Made by a program: the position numbers and the translations under genes
Part shown: positions 17,018 through 25,798 of the stretch, in pieces
Layout of the letters: every line of letters starts with the position of its first letter
How positions within the stretch are numbered: position 1 is the stretch's first letter
Source of the DNA: an uncultured Eubacteriales bacterium
GTDB taxonomy: Bacteria; Bacillota; Clostridia; Oscillospirales; Oscillospiraceae
Assembly (NCBI GenBank): GCA_900553805.1
Contig: USEU01000001.1
Location: 1-64,000, forward strand
Length of the DNA: 64,000 nt
Direction: 5' to 3'
The notes under the pieces: generated by a model
What the model saw: the letters and a program-made list of their open reading frames with translations, nothing else
Told to the model about the DNA's origin: nothing
Databases searched by the model: none

Positions 17018-19405
17018 TCAGCGCAGGGTGGCGTTCAGCTTTTCCTTCAGGGCGGAGAGCACATTGCTCACGACCTTTTCGGAGTCGCTGTCGGTCAGGG
17101 TGCGGTCGTCGGCGCGCAGCTCCAGGGAGAAGGCCATGCTCTTCTTGCCCTCGGGCACGCCCACGCCCCGATAGATGTCGAACAGCTGGATCTTGCGCAG
17201 CAGTTTCCCGGCGGAAGCGGAGATCACGTCCTCCACCTGGGCCACGGTCAGCGCCTCGTCGCAGATCAGGGCCAGGTCGCGGCTGACGGCGGGATACTTG
17301 GGCAGCGGGGCGAAGGTCGGCTCCGGCAGGCGCAGGCCCAGCATCTTGGTGAAGCTCAGCTCGGCGCAGTAGACCTCGGAGTCAATGCCGTAGTTCTTGG
17401 CCACCAGGGGATGCACCTGCCCCATCACGCCGATCTCAACGCCGTCGATGGAGATGCTGGCGCAGCGGCCGGGATGATAGCTGGGGTTATTCTTTTCGGC
17501 GGTGTAGCGGGCCTTCTTCATCCGCAGACCGGCAAATACCGCTTCCAGCTCGCCCTTGAGCTTGAAGAAGGTCTCCTTCTCACCGTAGGAGCCGAACACC
17601 AGCATCTTCGGCTCCTCGGGCAGGGGCTGGCCCTCTACGGGCAGGTAGATTTTGGCGATCTCATAGAGCTTTGCGGCCTTGTTGTGATAGGCGTTGTTCC
17701 GGCCCAGGATCTCCAGCATGGAGGGCAGAGCGATGGTGCGCATGATGGAGGTATCCTCACCCAGGGGGTTCTGAATGCGCATGGCACGGCGCAGGGGAGA
17801 ATCCGCGGGAATGCGGATCTGGTCGAACACGGTGGGGGAGGTGAAGGAATAGGTGATGATCTCGCTGTATCCCATGGCGCGGCACAGCGTACCAGCCTTG
17901 ACTTCCAGCTTCATCTCCTGGGAGTAGCCGCCGTGGGTGGCGGTGCGGAACTGGGTTACAGGGATCTCGTTATAGCCGTAGGAGCGGCCCACCTCCTCCG
18001 CAATGTCCACCATCCGCACCAGGTCGGGCCGGAAGGAGGGAACGATGATGGTGTCGTCCTCCACGGGGATTTCCAGCCGGTTCAGGTACATCACCATATC
18101 CTCTTTGGGAATGCTGGTGCCCAGCAGGTGATTGATCTTCTCCGGCTCCAGGGGCAGCTTCCGGGTCTCGGGAACGTAATTAATGATGTCGATGGTGCCG
18201 TCCAGCACGTCACCGCACTCCAGCAGTTCCACCAGCTCGCAGGCCCGCTGCACGGCGGGAATGGTCATCATGGGGTCGAGGCTTTTCTCGAATTTGCCGG
18301 AGGCTTCGGTGCGCATGCCCAGGGCCAGTGCGGTCTGGCGGATGGAGGTGCCGTTGAAGTTGGCGGATTCAAAGACCACCATAGTGGTGTCGTCCTTGAT
18401 CTCGGAGTTCTCGCCGCCCATGATACCGGCCAGGCCGATGGGCTTATTTTCGTCGGCGATCACCAGCATCCCGGCCTTCAGGTTCCGCACGGTGCCGTCC
18501 AGGGTGGTCAGGGCCTCGCCGTCCTTTGCCTCCCGGACGACGATCTTGCCAGAGGACACATAGCGATAGTCAAAGGCGTGCATGGGCTGGCCGTATTCCA
18601 GCATCACATAGTTGGTGATGTCCACAATGTTGTTGATGGGCCGCACGCCGTTGGCGCGGAGCCGCTGCCGCAGCCACTTGGGGGAGGGGCCGATCTTCAC
18701 ATTGGCCACCATCCGGGAGGAATAGCGGTTGCACAGCGCCGTGGCGGGCACCTCCACATCCAGGTGCTCGAAGATAGAACCGGCGTCGCTGCCCTTGACC
18801 ACCGGCTCGTGGTGCTTCATGGGCTTGCCGAAGGCGGCGGCAGCCTCCCGGGCCAGACCGATGATGGAGTAGCAGTCCGGGCGGTTGTTGGTGATCTCGA
18901 AATCCACCACGGTATCATCGTTGCCGATGATGGGATTGATGTCGTCGCCGGGCTTTCCGGCGTCCGGCTCCAGGATCCAGATGCCGTCGGCGAACACGCC
19001 GGGCAGGTCGTTCTGGGTCAGGCCCAGCTCGGCGAAGGAGCACAGCATGCCGTTGGATACCTCGCCTCTGAGCTTGCCCTTGGTGATGTGCACGCCGCCG
19101 GGCAACCAGGAATTGTGCAGCGCGGCGGGCACCAGGTCGCCCTCGTGGACGTTCTGCGCGCCGGTGACGATCTGCACCGGCTCTTCCTGGCCCACGTCCA
19201 CCTGGCAGATGAACATGTGGTCAGAGTTGGGATGGCGCACCATGGAGAGCACCTTGCCCACCACCACGTTCTTGATATCCGCGTCCATCCGCTCCCAGGT
19301 TTCCACCTTCTGGCCGAAAACCGTCAGGGTCTCCACAAATTCCTTGTCGGAAACATTGCTCAAATCCACGAAATCTTCATTGATCCATTTTCTGTTCAGC
19401 TTCAT
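17018..19405 (-). CDS. pheT: Phenylalanyl-tRNA synthetase beta subunit (795 aa)
   Basis: PheT is the non-catalytic beta chain of the alpha2-beta2 PheRS; it holds the editing site and binds tRNA. The N-terminal WINEDFVDLS leads into an EMAP-like tRNA-binding domain (about 40-150). A B3/B4 editing region includes DITNYVMLEYGQPMHAFD, then B5 and a catalytic-like core. The C-terminal ferredoxin-fold anticodon-binding domain is seen in PKYPAVSRDLALI onward. Length is normal. It follows pheS by 13 bases in a T-box controlled operon. Confidence 0.96.
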   Translation of the reverse strand: MKLNRKWINEDFVDLSNVSDKEFVETLTVFGQKVETWERMDADIKNVVVGKVLSMVRHPNSDHMFICQVDVGQEEPVQIVTGAQNVHEGDLVPAALHNSWLPGGVHITKGKLRGEVSNGMLCSFAELGLTQNDLPGVFADGIWILEPDAGKPGDDINPIIGNDDTVVDFEITNNRPDCYSIIGLAREAAAAFGKPMKHHEPVVKGSDAGSIFEHLDVEVPATALCNRYSSRMVANVKIGPSPKWLRQRLRANGVRPINNIVDITNYVMLEYGQPMHAFDYRYVSSGKIVVREAKDGEALTTLDGTVRNLKAGMLVIADENKPIGLAGIMGGENSEIKDDTTMVVFESANFNGTSIRQTALALGMRTEASGKFEKSLDPMMTIPAVQRACELVELLECGDVLDGTIDIINYVPETRKLPLEPEKINHLLGTSIPKEDMVMYLNRLEIPVEDDTIIVPSFRPDLVRMVDIAEEVGRSYGYNEIPVTQFRTATHGGYSQEMKLEVKAGTLCRAMGYSEIITYSFTSPTVFDQIRIPADSPLRRAMRIQNPLGEDTSIMRTIALPSMLEILGRNNAYHNKAAKLYEIAKIYLPVEGQPLPEEPKMLVFGSYGEKETFFKLKGELEAVFAGLRMKKARYTAEKNNPSYHPGRCASISIDGVEIGVMGQVHPLVAKNYGIDSEVYCAELSFTKMLGLRLPEPTFAPLPKYPAVSRDLALICDEALTVAQVEDVISASAGKLLRKIQLFDIYRGVGVPEGKKSMAFSLELRADDRTLTDSDSEKVVSNVLSALKEKLNATLR

Positions 19406-19418
19406 TTGGAAACCCTCC

Positions 19419-20462
19419 TTAGAACTGGTTCAGGAACCGCACGTCGTTGTCGAAGATCAGGCGCAGGTCGTTGATCTTCAGCTGGCCCATGGCCATCCGC
19501 TCCAGGCCCATGCCGAAGGCAAAGCCGGTGTACTTCTCCGGGTCGATGCCGCAGTTTTCCAGCACCTTGGGATGCACCATGCCCGCGCCCAGCACCTCGA
19601 TCCAGCCTTCGCCATGGCAGGTGGAGCACACCTGGCCGTCCAGCTCGCCGGTTCCGTGGCACTTGTGGCAGGCCATGTCCATCTCACAGCTGGGCTCGGT
19701 GAAGGGAAAGTGGTGGGGACGGAACCGGGTGGCGGCGCTCTCGCCATACACCTTTTGCAGAATGCCGATCAGCGCGCCCTTCAGGTCGCCCATGGTGATG
19801 TCCTCGGCCACCACCAGACCCTCGATCTGGTGGAACATGGGCGAGTGGGTGGCATCGGCCTCGTCCTTGCGGAATACCCGGCCGGGCGCCAACATGCAGA
19901 TGGGGGGCTTGTGGGTCTCCATGTAGCGGATCTGCATGGGGCTGGTCTGGGTGCGCAGCAGCACGCTGTCGTCGTCGGTGAAGTAGAAGGTGTCGCTGCG
20001 GTCCCGGGAGGGGTGGCCCTCTTCAATGTTCAGCCGGGTGAAGTTGTAGTCCGCCAGCTCCACCTCGGGAGCCTCGTAAACCTCGTAGCCCATGCCCACA
20101 AAGGTGTCCTTGATCTGCTGGAGCACCTGGTTCATGGGGTGCTGATGGCCGATCTCGATCTCGTCGCCGGGGATGGTCACGTCCAGCGCCTCGGCGGCCA
20201 GCTTGGCCTCCATGGCGGCGGCGTGGACGGCAGCCTTGCGCTCCTCCAGCCGCGCCTCAATGGCGGCGCGGACGCTGTTGGCCAGCTGACCCATCACGGG
20301 CCGCTCCTCGGCGGAGAGCTTGCCCATCTGCTTGAGCACGGCGGTCAGTTCGCCCTTCTTGCCCAGCAGCCTGACCCGCTGCTCCTCCAGCTCCGCCGGA
20401 GTGGCGGCCTTGTCCAGGGCCTCGATGGCCCGCTGGCGAATGGATTCCAATTGTTGTTTCAT
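19419..20462 (-). CDS. pheS: Phenylalanyl-tRNA synthetase alpha subunit (347 aa)
   Basis: This catalytic subunit of PheRS charges tRNA-Phe. It has an N-terminal coiled coil (about 1-90) and class II motifs. These include DTFYFTDDDSVLLRTQTSP (motif 2 region), FHQIEGLVV, and GMGLERMAMGQLKINDLR near the C-terminus (motif 3). A Cys-rich CHKCHGTGE...CSTCHGEG insert near 240-265 is seen in PheS proteins of the Clostridia type. An AGGAGG site precedes the ATG. Upstream lie a palindromic repeat and a T-box leader. Confidence 0.96.
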   Translation of the reverse strand: MKQQLESIRQRAIEALDKAATPAELEEQRVRLLGKKGELTAVLKQMGKLSAEERPVMGQLANSVRAAIEARLEERKAAVHAAAMEAKLAAEALDVTIPGDEIEIGHQHPMNQVLQQIKDTFVGMGYEVYEAPEVELADYNFTRLNIEEGHPSRDRSDTFYFTDDDSVLLRTQTSPMQIRYMETHKPPICMLAPGRVFRKDEADATHSPMFHQIEGLVVAEDITMGDLKGALIGILQKVYGESAATRFRPHHFPFTEPSCEMDMACHKCHGTGELDGQVCSTCHGEGWIEVLGAGMVHPKVLENCGIDPEKYTGFAFGMGLERMAMGQLKINDLRLIFDNDVRFLNQF

Positions 20463-20495
20463 TTCTTCTCCTCCTAAAAGGTTTGCATACTTTCC

Positions 20496-20662
20496 TTAGG
20501 GCGTATCTGAAAATCGGAAATATGACCAACAGCGAGAGATTTTCCGCCTGATGAAGCCATTTTTTCGCGGGAATACTTTGAGTATTGCAAGAAAAAATGG
20601 TGCACAGCAGACGGAAAAGATCCGCTGTTTGGGCGTGTTGACGGTTTTCAGATAGGCCCTAA
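20496..20662. repeat. 167-bp palindromic (MITE-like) element in the pheST leader
   Basis: The element begins TTAGGGCGTATCTGAAAA and ends TTTTCAGATAGGCCCTAA, which is its reverse complement except for one base. Inner blocks also pair: CAACAGCG with CGCTGTTT, ATTTTCCGCC with ACGGAAAAGAT, and CCATTTTTTCGCG with AGAAAAAATGG. The whole stretch can fold into one long hairpin. It lies between the T-box terminator and the pheS ribosome site, so it would be part of the pheST mRNA. Confidence 0.8.
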
Positions 20663-20675
20663 TGGCAAAATGGAA

Positions 20676-20943
20676 ACAAAAAAGCCTCCCGCCCCACAAA
20701 ACCGGGACGAAAGGCAATCCTTCCGCGGTACCACCCGCAATTCGCCGCATCCGCGGCGCAGCTTTCAGGCGCATCCACGCCCATGATGGATAACGGCATC
20801 ACCCGTCCGGCCCTACTGAATGCATTTCAGGCGGCAGCTCCTGGGAGAAAGCCCGGCATTGCACGCAAGCGGATCCCACCGTCCCGCTCTCTCTGATGCC
20901 GCAAACCAACACAAGGCAGCCCAATCGCAGCTTTTTCATATCG
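20676..20943 (-). promoter_or_regulatory. T-box leader (tRNA-Phe sensing) of pheST
   Basis: The conserved T-box GGGTGGTACCGCG reads on the minus strand at about 20737-20725. It is followed by a terminator whose arms GCCTTTCGTCCC (20715-20704) and GGGGCGGGAGGC (20695-20684) precede a T-run. An AGAGAG block typical of stem I lies near 20890. A TTC triplet at 20849-20847 could be the Phe specifier but I could not fold stem I to prove it. Uncharged tRNA-Phe would stabilise the antiterminator and turn on pheS-pheT. Confidence 0.88.
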
Positions 20944-20949
20944 CCTCCC

Positions 20950-20978
20950 ATCTTAACACATCCCGCCCAAAGATGCAA
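20950..20978 (-). promoter_or_regulatory. Promoter of the T-box/pheST transcript
   Basis: TTGCAT (20973-20978), a 17-base spacer and TAAGAT (20950-20955) are read on the minus strand. Confidence 0.65.
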
Positions 20979-21056
20979 CCCCCTTTTTTCCGACTTTAGA
21001 GAACGTAAGGAACCGCCTTGGTGCGTGCAATCGTCGTGACGGCCAAAAACTTCTTG

Positions 21057-21086
21057 TTTACAGATGTACGTGTGATGTGGTATGAT
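21057..21086 (+). promoter_or_regulatory. Promoter of the exonuclease gene
   Basis: TTTACA (21057-21062), an 18-base spacer ending in TGG and TATGAT (21081-21086) form an extended -10 promoter. About 100 bases separate it from the start codon. Confidence 0.65.
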
Positions 21087-21188
21087 ATCACCCAAGGACA
21101 GGGGAAACTCCGAATCGATTGTCTGCGGTTGGACAGCGGGTCTTGCCGATTGAATCAGAGCTTCCCAAGAAAACAGAGGGAACGCGCA

Positions 21189-22184
21189 ATGAATTTTATT
21201 GTTTTGGATATGGAGTGGAATCAGCCCTGGCCGGGGTCCCCTTCGTCGAAGAAGGTGCTGCCGGTGGCCATCCGGGGGGAGATCATCCAGATCGGAGCCG
21301 TGCGTCTGAGCCCCGCCGGGGCGGACATGGAGGAATTCCAGATCATGATCACGCCCAAGGTCTACCGGCACCTGAACCGCCGGGTGAGCAAGCTTACCGG
21401 CATTAAGGAAAACCGTCTGCGCGCCGAGGGCATCCCCTTTGTCCGGGCCATGGAGCAGTTCCGCACCTGGTGCGGGGAGGAGCCGGTGTTCCTCACCTGG
21501 GGCTTTGACGACATCGGCATCCTGCGGGAGAATTTGCAGCTCTACGGCCAGGATACCGCCTGGGTCGAGCGGTGGTACAATGCCCAGATGATCTTCAACG
21601 CCCAGACCGACGGCTCCAATTCTCAGAAGGCGCTGAAAACCGCCCTGGAGACCTTCCAGATCGAGCCCAGCCGCCCGGCCCACGACGCCCTGGGGGACGC
21701 CTACCACACCGCGCTGATCTGCCAAAGGCTGGATATGCAGCGGGGAATCGCCGAATACGACCAGGCGGTGCGCAGCCATGAGAACGGCTTCCATGGCGCG
21801 GAGCTGCCCGGCTGCCTGGAGCGCAAGGTGTTCCGGGACTACACGGATAAGCGGGAGGCCCTGGCCGCCATGGCTGGGAGCGAGAACCTGTGCCCGGTGT
21901 GCGGCCGCCAGATGCTTGGTTCCCGCTGGTTTGCCCAGCCGGGGCATCGGTATATGGACCTGGCCACCTGTGCGGAGCATGGGAAATTCCTGATTCGGGT
22001 GCGCCTCTCCGCCCAGCCGGACGGCACCGTGCGGGTCAGCCGCCTGACCTACGAGGCCACCTCCGAGGCGGCCGAGGTCTATGCCCGCCGGGCGCAGAAG
22101 GCCGAGCCGGAAAACGCGCCCCGCCCCCGTCGCCGCCGCCGCCGCGGCCCGAAGCCCGAGGCGAAGGAGCCAAAGCAGAATTAA
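21189..22184 (+). CDS. DEDDh 3'-5' exonuclease with C-terminal zinc-finger-like region (331 aa)
   Basis: The N-terminal half (about 1-180) is an RNase T/ERI1/KapD-type exonuclease. It shows LDMEWN (Asp and Glu), an Asp in TWGFDDIGIL near 100 and HDALGDAYHTA with the final His and Asp. After it comes CPVCGRQM...CAEHGKF, four Cys/His that could bind zinc (near 235-265). A very basic Arg/Pro/Lys tail suited to nucleic acid contact ends the protein. The ATG at 21189 has GAGGGA upstream; longer in-frame starts lie in the promoter region. The natural substrate is unknown; RNA trimming is a fair guess. Confidence 0.82.
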   Translation: MNFIVLDMEWNQPWPGSPSSKKVLPVAIRGEIIQIGAVRLSPAGADMEEFQIMITPKVYRHLNRRVSKLTGIKENRLRAEGIPFVRAMEQFRTWCGEEPVFLTWGFDDIGILRENLQLYGQDTAWVERWYNAQMIFNAQTDGSNSQKALKTALETFQIEPSRPAHDALGDAYHTALICQRLDMQRGIAEYDQAVRSHENGFHGAELPGCLERKVFRDYTDKREALAAMAGSENLCPVCGRQMLGSRWFAQPGHRYMDLATCAEHGKFLIRVRLSAQPDGTVRVSRLTYEATSEAAEVYARRAQKAEPENAPRPRRRRRRGPKPEAKEPKQN

Positions 22185-22241
22185 AAAAACTATCTCACGA
22201 CGCATCACCGGCTTCGGCCGGAGCAGAAAGGAAGGCTGATT

Positions 22242-23609
22242 ATGAAACCCAAGTGGAACCGTTTGCTTGCTGCTGTGCTGTGCACCTGCATCCTGCTCGC
22301 CCCCGCCGGGGCGCGGGCAGTTGAAATTGACCCGGAAATTCAGGCCCAATTCGACCATCTGATCTCCGTCGGCGCGGGGGACATTCTGGACCAGTTCCTG
22401 GGTGGCCTGCCGGAGGACGTGCGCAGCGCCCTCATCGCGGCGGAGGAAGCAAAGTACGCCGCCCCCACCGTCGACACCGGCGCGGAGGCCGACCCCGCCT
22501 CCGGCAGCTGCGGCATCGGCCTGGGCTGGGAGCTGGACGGGAGCGGTACGCTCACCATTACCGGCACCGGCGAAATGTTTGATTTCCGCGAGACTCGCCC
22601 CGCCCCCTGGTACGACAGCCGGGACTCCATCACCGCCCTGGTGCTGGAGGAGGGCGTGACCACCATCGGCAACCGGGCCTTTGCCGACTGCGTGAACCTG
22701 AAAGAATTGACCCTGCCCCAGAAGCTTGGCACCATCGGCGACGAGGCGTTCCAGAACTGCACCGCCCTGGAGCAGGTGCAGCTGCCCGGAAGCCTGGAGG
22801 CCATCGGCTGGGGCGCGTTCTCCGGCTGCTCTGGGCTGACCTGGATCCAGATGCCCGGCACCATTCAGTATCTGGGCGGCTACGCCTTCGCGGACTGCGT
22901 GAAGCTGAATACCGCCGCCGTGCCGGAGGGGGTCACCGCCATTGAGCTGGGCACCTTCCAGAACTGCGCGTCCCTGGTGGATGTGCAGATCCCCCAGAAT
23001 GTGACCGCGATCGCCGGGCGGGCCTTTTCCGGCTGCACTCAGCTGCGCATGGTGACATTGCCGGAGGCCGTCACCGAGATTGGCGCGCAGGCGTTTGCGG
23101 GCTGCACGGGGCTGAAAACCGCTGATCTCTCCATCAATCTGGAGACCATCGGCGCGGAGGCTTTCGCGGACTGTACGAGCCTGTCCGCCTTCGCCATCCC
23201 CGGCAGTGTCCGCAGCATCGGCGAGGGCGCGCTGCGCAACTGCGCCGCTCTGGAAAACCTGGTGCTCCCGGAGGGGCTGGCGGAGATTGGCAATTACCTC
23301 TTCCAGGGCTGCACCGCCCTGCGGGCCGTTATCATCCCCGGCACGGTGGAGCGCATCGGCCGCTATGCCTTCAGCTATTGCAAGAAGCTGGACAGCGTCA
23401 GCATCCCCGCCAGTGTGACCCAGATCGACGCGGGGGCCTTCTCCTACGCCGGAATGTGGAGCGTTACCTTCCTGGGCGACGCCCCCCAGATCGCCGAAAA
23501 CGCCTTCCGGGGCGCGCAGACCCAGGCGTTTTACCCCGCCTCCGCCCAGGGCTGGAACCGCAAGACCGCCGTCTCCTACGGCGGCGAGCTGACCTGGGAA
23601 GCCGCATAA
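22242..23609 (+). CDS. Secreted BspA-type leucine-rich repeat protein (455 aa)
   Basis: A signal peptide (about 1-27, ending GARA) precedes a short helical region and GSGTLTITGTGEMFDF, a common BspA entry motif. Ten or so LRR_5 repeats of about 23 residues follow, with the pattern IGxxAFxxCxxLxxVxLPxxVTxIG. No anchor, LPXTG or membrane segment is seen at the C-terminus, so it may be released or held by partners. Such proteins bind host or microbial surfaces in gut Clostridia; the ligand is unknown. AAGGAAGG precedes the ATG. Confidence 0.88.
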   Translation: MKPKWNRLLAAVLCTCILLAPAGARAVEIDPEIQAQFDHLISVGAGDILDQFLGGLPEDVRSALIAAEEAKYAAPTVDTGAEADPASGSCGIGLGWELDGSGTLTITGTGEMFDFRETRPAPWYDSRDSITALVLEEGVTTIGNRAFADCVNLKELTLPQKLGTIGDEAFQNCTALEQVQLPGSLEAIGWGAFSGCSGLTWIQMPGTIQYLGGYAFADCVKLNTAAVPEGVTAIELGTFQNCASLVDVQIPQNVTAIAGRAFSGCTQLRMVTLPEAVTEIGAQAFAGCTGLKTADLSINLETIGAEAFADCTSLSAFAIPGSVRSIGEGALRNCAALENLVLPEGLAEIGNYLFQGCTALRAVIIPGTVERIGRYAFSYCKKLDSVSIPASVTQIDAGAFSYAGMWSVTFLGDAPQIAENAFRGAQTQAFYPASAQGWNRKTAVSYGGELTWEAA

Positions 23610-23617
23610 ACACCGAT

Positions 23618-23660
23618 CGGGCATACCGCATTTTGGGCGGTATGCCCGAGAATCATTTTT
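23618..23660 (+). terminator. Terminator of the LRR gene
   Basis: CGGGCATACCGC (23618-23629) pairs perfectly with GCGGTATGCCCG (23637-23648). AATCATTTTT follows. Confidence 0.75.
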
Positions 23661-23680
23661 GGTGCTTCAATGGGAAGCAT

Positions 23681-23831
23681 GAGCCCTCTTGGCTCCCCAA
23701 TGGGGGAGCTGGCAGCCCGCAAGGGCTGACTGAGGGGATGTTGTTCGTTGAATGGTAACAGCTCAAAAAATACCAACGACACCCCTTTCGCCGCTTTGCG
23801 GCACTTCCCCCAGAGGGGGCAGCGAGGGCTC
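23681..23831. repeat. 151-bp intergenic palindromic repeat
   Basis: The stretch starts GAGCCCTC and ends GAGGGCTC. It contains small hairpins: CTCCCCAATGGGGGAG, CAGCCCGCAAGGGCTG, GCCGCTTTGCGGC and TTCCCCCAGAGGGGG. Hairpin clusters of this kind recur between genes of gut Clostridia. It lies between the convergent LRR and spmB genes and may also end spmB transcripts. Confidence 0.7.
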
Positions 23832-23833
23832 TC

Positions 23834-24346
23834 TTAGGGAAAAAACATCCTTACCGTCCAGGAGGCGGTGAGGAAGCCGATGAAGTCGGCAAACAGGGCG
23901 GCAGGCAGGGTATAGCGGGTCTTGTGGATCCCGGCCGCGCCGAAATAGACGCTGAGGGTATAAAAGGTGGTCTCCGTGGAGCCGAGCATCACCGCCGCCG
24001 TCCGCCCGATCTGGGAATCCACCCCATAGTGGGCCATCAGCTCGCCGCCTACGGCCAGCGCGGCGCTGCCGCTGATGGGGCGCACCAGCACCAGCATGGC
24101 GCACTCCGGCGGGATGCCGAAGCGGAAAAACACCGGCGACAGGAGCCGCCCCAGCAGCTCCGCCGCCCCGGAGGCCCGGAACATGCTCACAGCCGTCAGC
24201 AGCAGGACCAGAGAGGGGAGGATGGTCTTGATCAGCCCCAGCCCCTCCGCCGCGCCGGTAAGGAGCCAGTCATAGTAATTCTTCCGCCGCCCCAGGGCAA
24301 AGACCGACAGCCCCACAAGCAGCAGCGGGATCAGATAGTCCGTCAT
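23834..24346 (-). CDS. spmB: Spore maturation protein B (170 aa)
   Basis: SpmB is a membrane protein with a nucleoside-recognition (Gate) domain and works with SpmA in dehydrating the spore core. Several hydrophobic helices are visible. The conserved stretch RPISGSAALAVGGELMAHYGVDSQIGRTAAVMLGSTETTFY marks the family. Translation starts at ATG 24346, whose ATGA overlaps the spmA stop codon. Confidence 0.92.
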   Translation of the reverse strand: MTDYLIPLLLVGLSVFALGRRKNYYDWLLTGAAEGLGLIKTILPSLVLLLTAVSMFRASGAAELLGRLLSPVFFRFGIPPECAMLVLVRPISGSAALAVGGELMAHYGVDSQIGRTAAVMLGSTETTFYTLSVYFGAAGIHKTRYTLPAALFADFIGFLTASWTVRMFFP

Positions 24347-24918
24347 CGTCTGAGCCGCCCCAGCGCCCAGGCGGCGGCCAGCCCCAGCCCGGCGGAGCAA
24401 AGGCTGGTGAGCCACACCGCAGGCAGAATATCAAAGGGAGCGGCGCACCCCAGACTGCTGCGCACCGCCGCCACATTGGCCGGGATCAGCTGAATGGAGG
24501 CGGTGTTCAGTACGATCAGGCGGCACAGCTCGTCCGATGCCTGCCCCGGGCTGCGGGCGGCCAGACGTCTGGCCGCCTCGATCCCCGGCGGCGTGGCCGC
24601 GTTGCCCAGTCCCAGAAAGTTGGCGCAGATATTGGTGCTCAAGGCCCCGGCAAGGGCACTGTCCTCCCGGGTGGAGGGGAACAGCCGGCGCATTACCGGG
24701 CGCAGCAGCCGGGAGAGCTTTTCGGTCAGCCCTGATCTTTCCATGGCCCGCCCGATCCCGGCCCAGAGGCACAGCGACCCGGCAATGGAAATTGCCAGGG
24801 TGACGCCGCTCTGCGCCCCCTGCATCACTGCCGCCGAGAGCGCCGATGCCCGGCCGTTGACCGCCGCGCAGATCACCGAGGCGCAAACCAGCGCCGCCCA
24901 TACCCAGCTCATTACCAT
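24343..24918 (-). CDS. spmA: Spore maturation protein A (191 aa)
   Basis: SpmA is the partner of SpmB, again a nucleoside-recognition domain membrane protein. It carries an N-terminal helix, GSLCLWAGIGRAMERSGLTEKLSRLLRP, NICANFLGLGNAATPPGI and LNTASIQLIP, all typical of SpmA. A hairpin separates it from rsmI upstream. It forms a two-gene operon with spmB through a 4-base overlap. Confidence 0.92.
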   Translation of the reverse strand: MVMSWVWAALVCASVICAAVNGRASALSAAVMQGAQSGVTLAISIAGSLCLWAGIGRAMERSGLTEKLSRLLRPVMRRLFPSTREDSALAGALSTNICANFLGLGNAATPPGIEAARRLAARSPGQASDELCRLIVLNTASIQLIPANVAAVRSSLGCAAPFDILPAVWLTSLCSAGLGLAAAWALGRLRR

Positions 24919-24926
24919 AAGAAATC

Positions 24927-24956
24927 CCCCCGCAAGAGACTATGCGGAGGGATTTT
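24927..24956. terminator. Hairpin between rsmI and spmA
   Basis: AAATCCCCCCGCA (24927-24939) pairs with TGCGGAGGGATTT (24944-24956). It has a T-run on the plus strand and only a short one on the minus strand. It lies directly after the rsmI stop, so weak termination or mRNA 3' processing between rsmI and spmA is possible. Confidence 0.5.
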
Positions 24957-24959
24957 TGT

Positions 24960-25796
24960 TTATTCGGTCTCACCCAGGGCAGCGGCGTACACCGCGTTTT
25001 TGGGAAGCTCCAGCTCCTGCGCCGTCTGCTTGACGGCATCCTTTCGGCTCAGTCCCTGGGCCATCAGCTCCGCCACTCTGGCGGCGGCATCCGTGCCGGT
25101 GGGCACTTCTTTTGCTTCCTCCGGCGCACCGGCCAGCACCAGCACAAATTCCCCCTTGGGGGGCGTGGCGGTAAAATGCGCAATGGCCTCGCCCAGGGTG
25201 GTGCGCAGCACCTCCTCGTGGAGCTTGGTCAGCTCCCGGCAGAAGCTGATGGGCCGCTCTGCCCCAAACACCTGGGCCATATCCTCCAGGGTGTTCATCA
25301 GCTTGTGGGGAGCTTCATAGAAGATCATGGTGCGCTTTTCCTCCCGCAGGGAATCCAGATGCTCCCGGCGGCTCTTCTTGCTCATGGACAGAAAGCCCTC
25401 AAAGCAGAACCGCCCGGTGGCCTGGCCGGAGATGCTCAGCGCCGTGATGACGGCGCAGGGGCCGGGGATGGCGCACACGGTGATGCCCGCCTGGGCGCAC
25501 TGCTTCACCAGATCCTCCCCGGGGTCGGAGATGGCCGGGCTGCCCGCGTCGGATACCAGGGCGCAGGTCTCTCCGGCCAGGATGCGCTCCACGATCCGGC
25601 TGCCCTTGAAGGTCTTGTTGTGCTCATAGTAGCTGACAAGGCTTTTTTTGATCTCCAGATGGTTCAGCAGCTTCAGCGTCACCCGGGTGTCTTCGGCGGC
25701 GATGAAGTCCGCCGCCTCCAGCGTCTGCCGGGCGCGCAGGGAAATATCCCCCAGGTTGCCGATGGGGGTGGGGACGAGATAAAGGGTTCCAGCCAT
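24960..25796 (-). CDS. rsmI: 16S rRNA 2'-O-ribose C1402 methyltransferase (278 aa)
   Basis: This tetrapyrrole-methylase-fold enzyme methylates the ribose of C1402 in the decoding centre. The family motifs are LYLVPTPIGNLGDISLRA at the start, FIAAEDTRVTLKLLNHL, ALVSDAGSPAISDPGEDLV and the later KKRTMIFYEAPHKL-type stretch. The ATG at 25796 has GGAGG 8 bases upstream. It follows trmN6 with a 2-base gap, so the two rRNA/tRNA methylases are one operon. Confidence 0.95.
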   Translation of the reverse strand: MAGTLYLVPTPIGNLGDISLRARQTLEAADFIAAEDTRVTLKLLNHLEIKKSLVSYYEHNKTFKGSRIVERILAGETCALVSDAGSPAISDPGEDLVKQCAQAGITVCAIPGPCAVITALSISGQATGRFCFEGFLSMSKKSRREHLDSLREEKRTMIFYEAPHKLMNTLEDMAQVFGAERPISFCRELTKLHEEVLRTTLGEAIAHFTATPPKGEFVLVLAGAPEEAKEVPTGTDAAARVAELMAQGLSRKDAVKQTAQELELPKNAVYAAALGETE

Positions 25797-25798
25797 AG

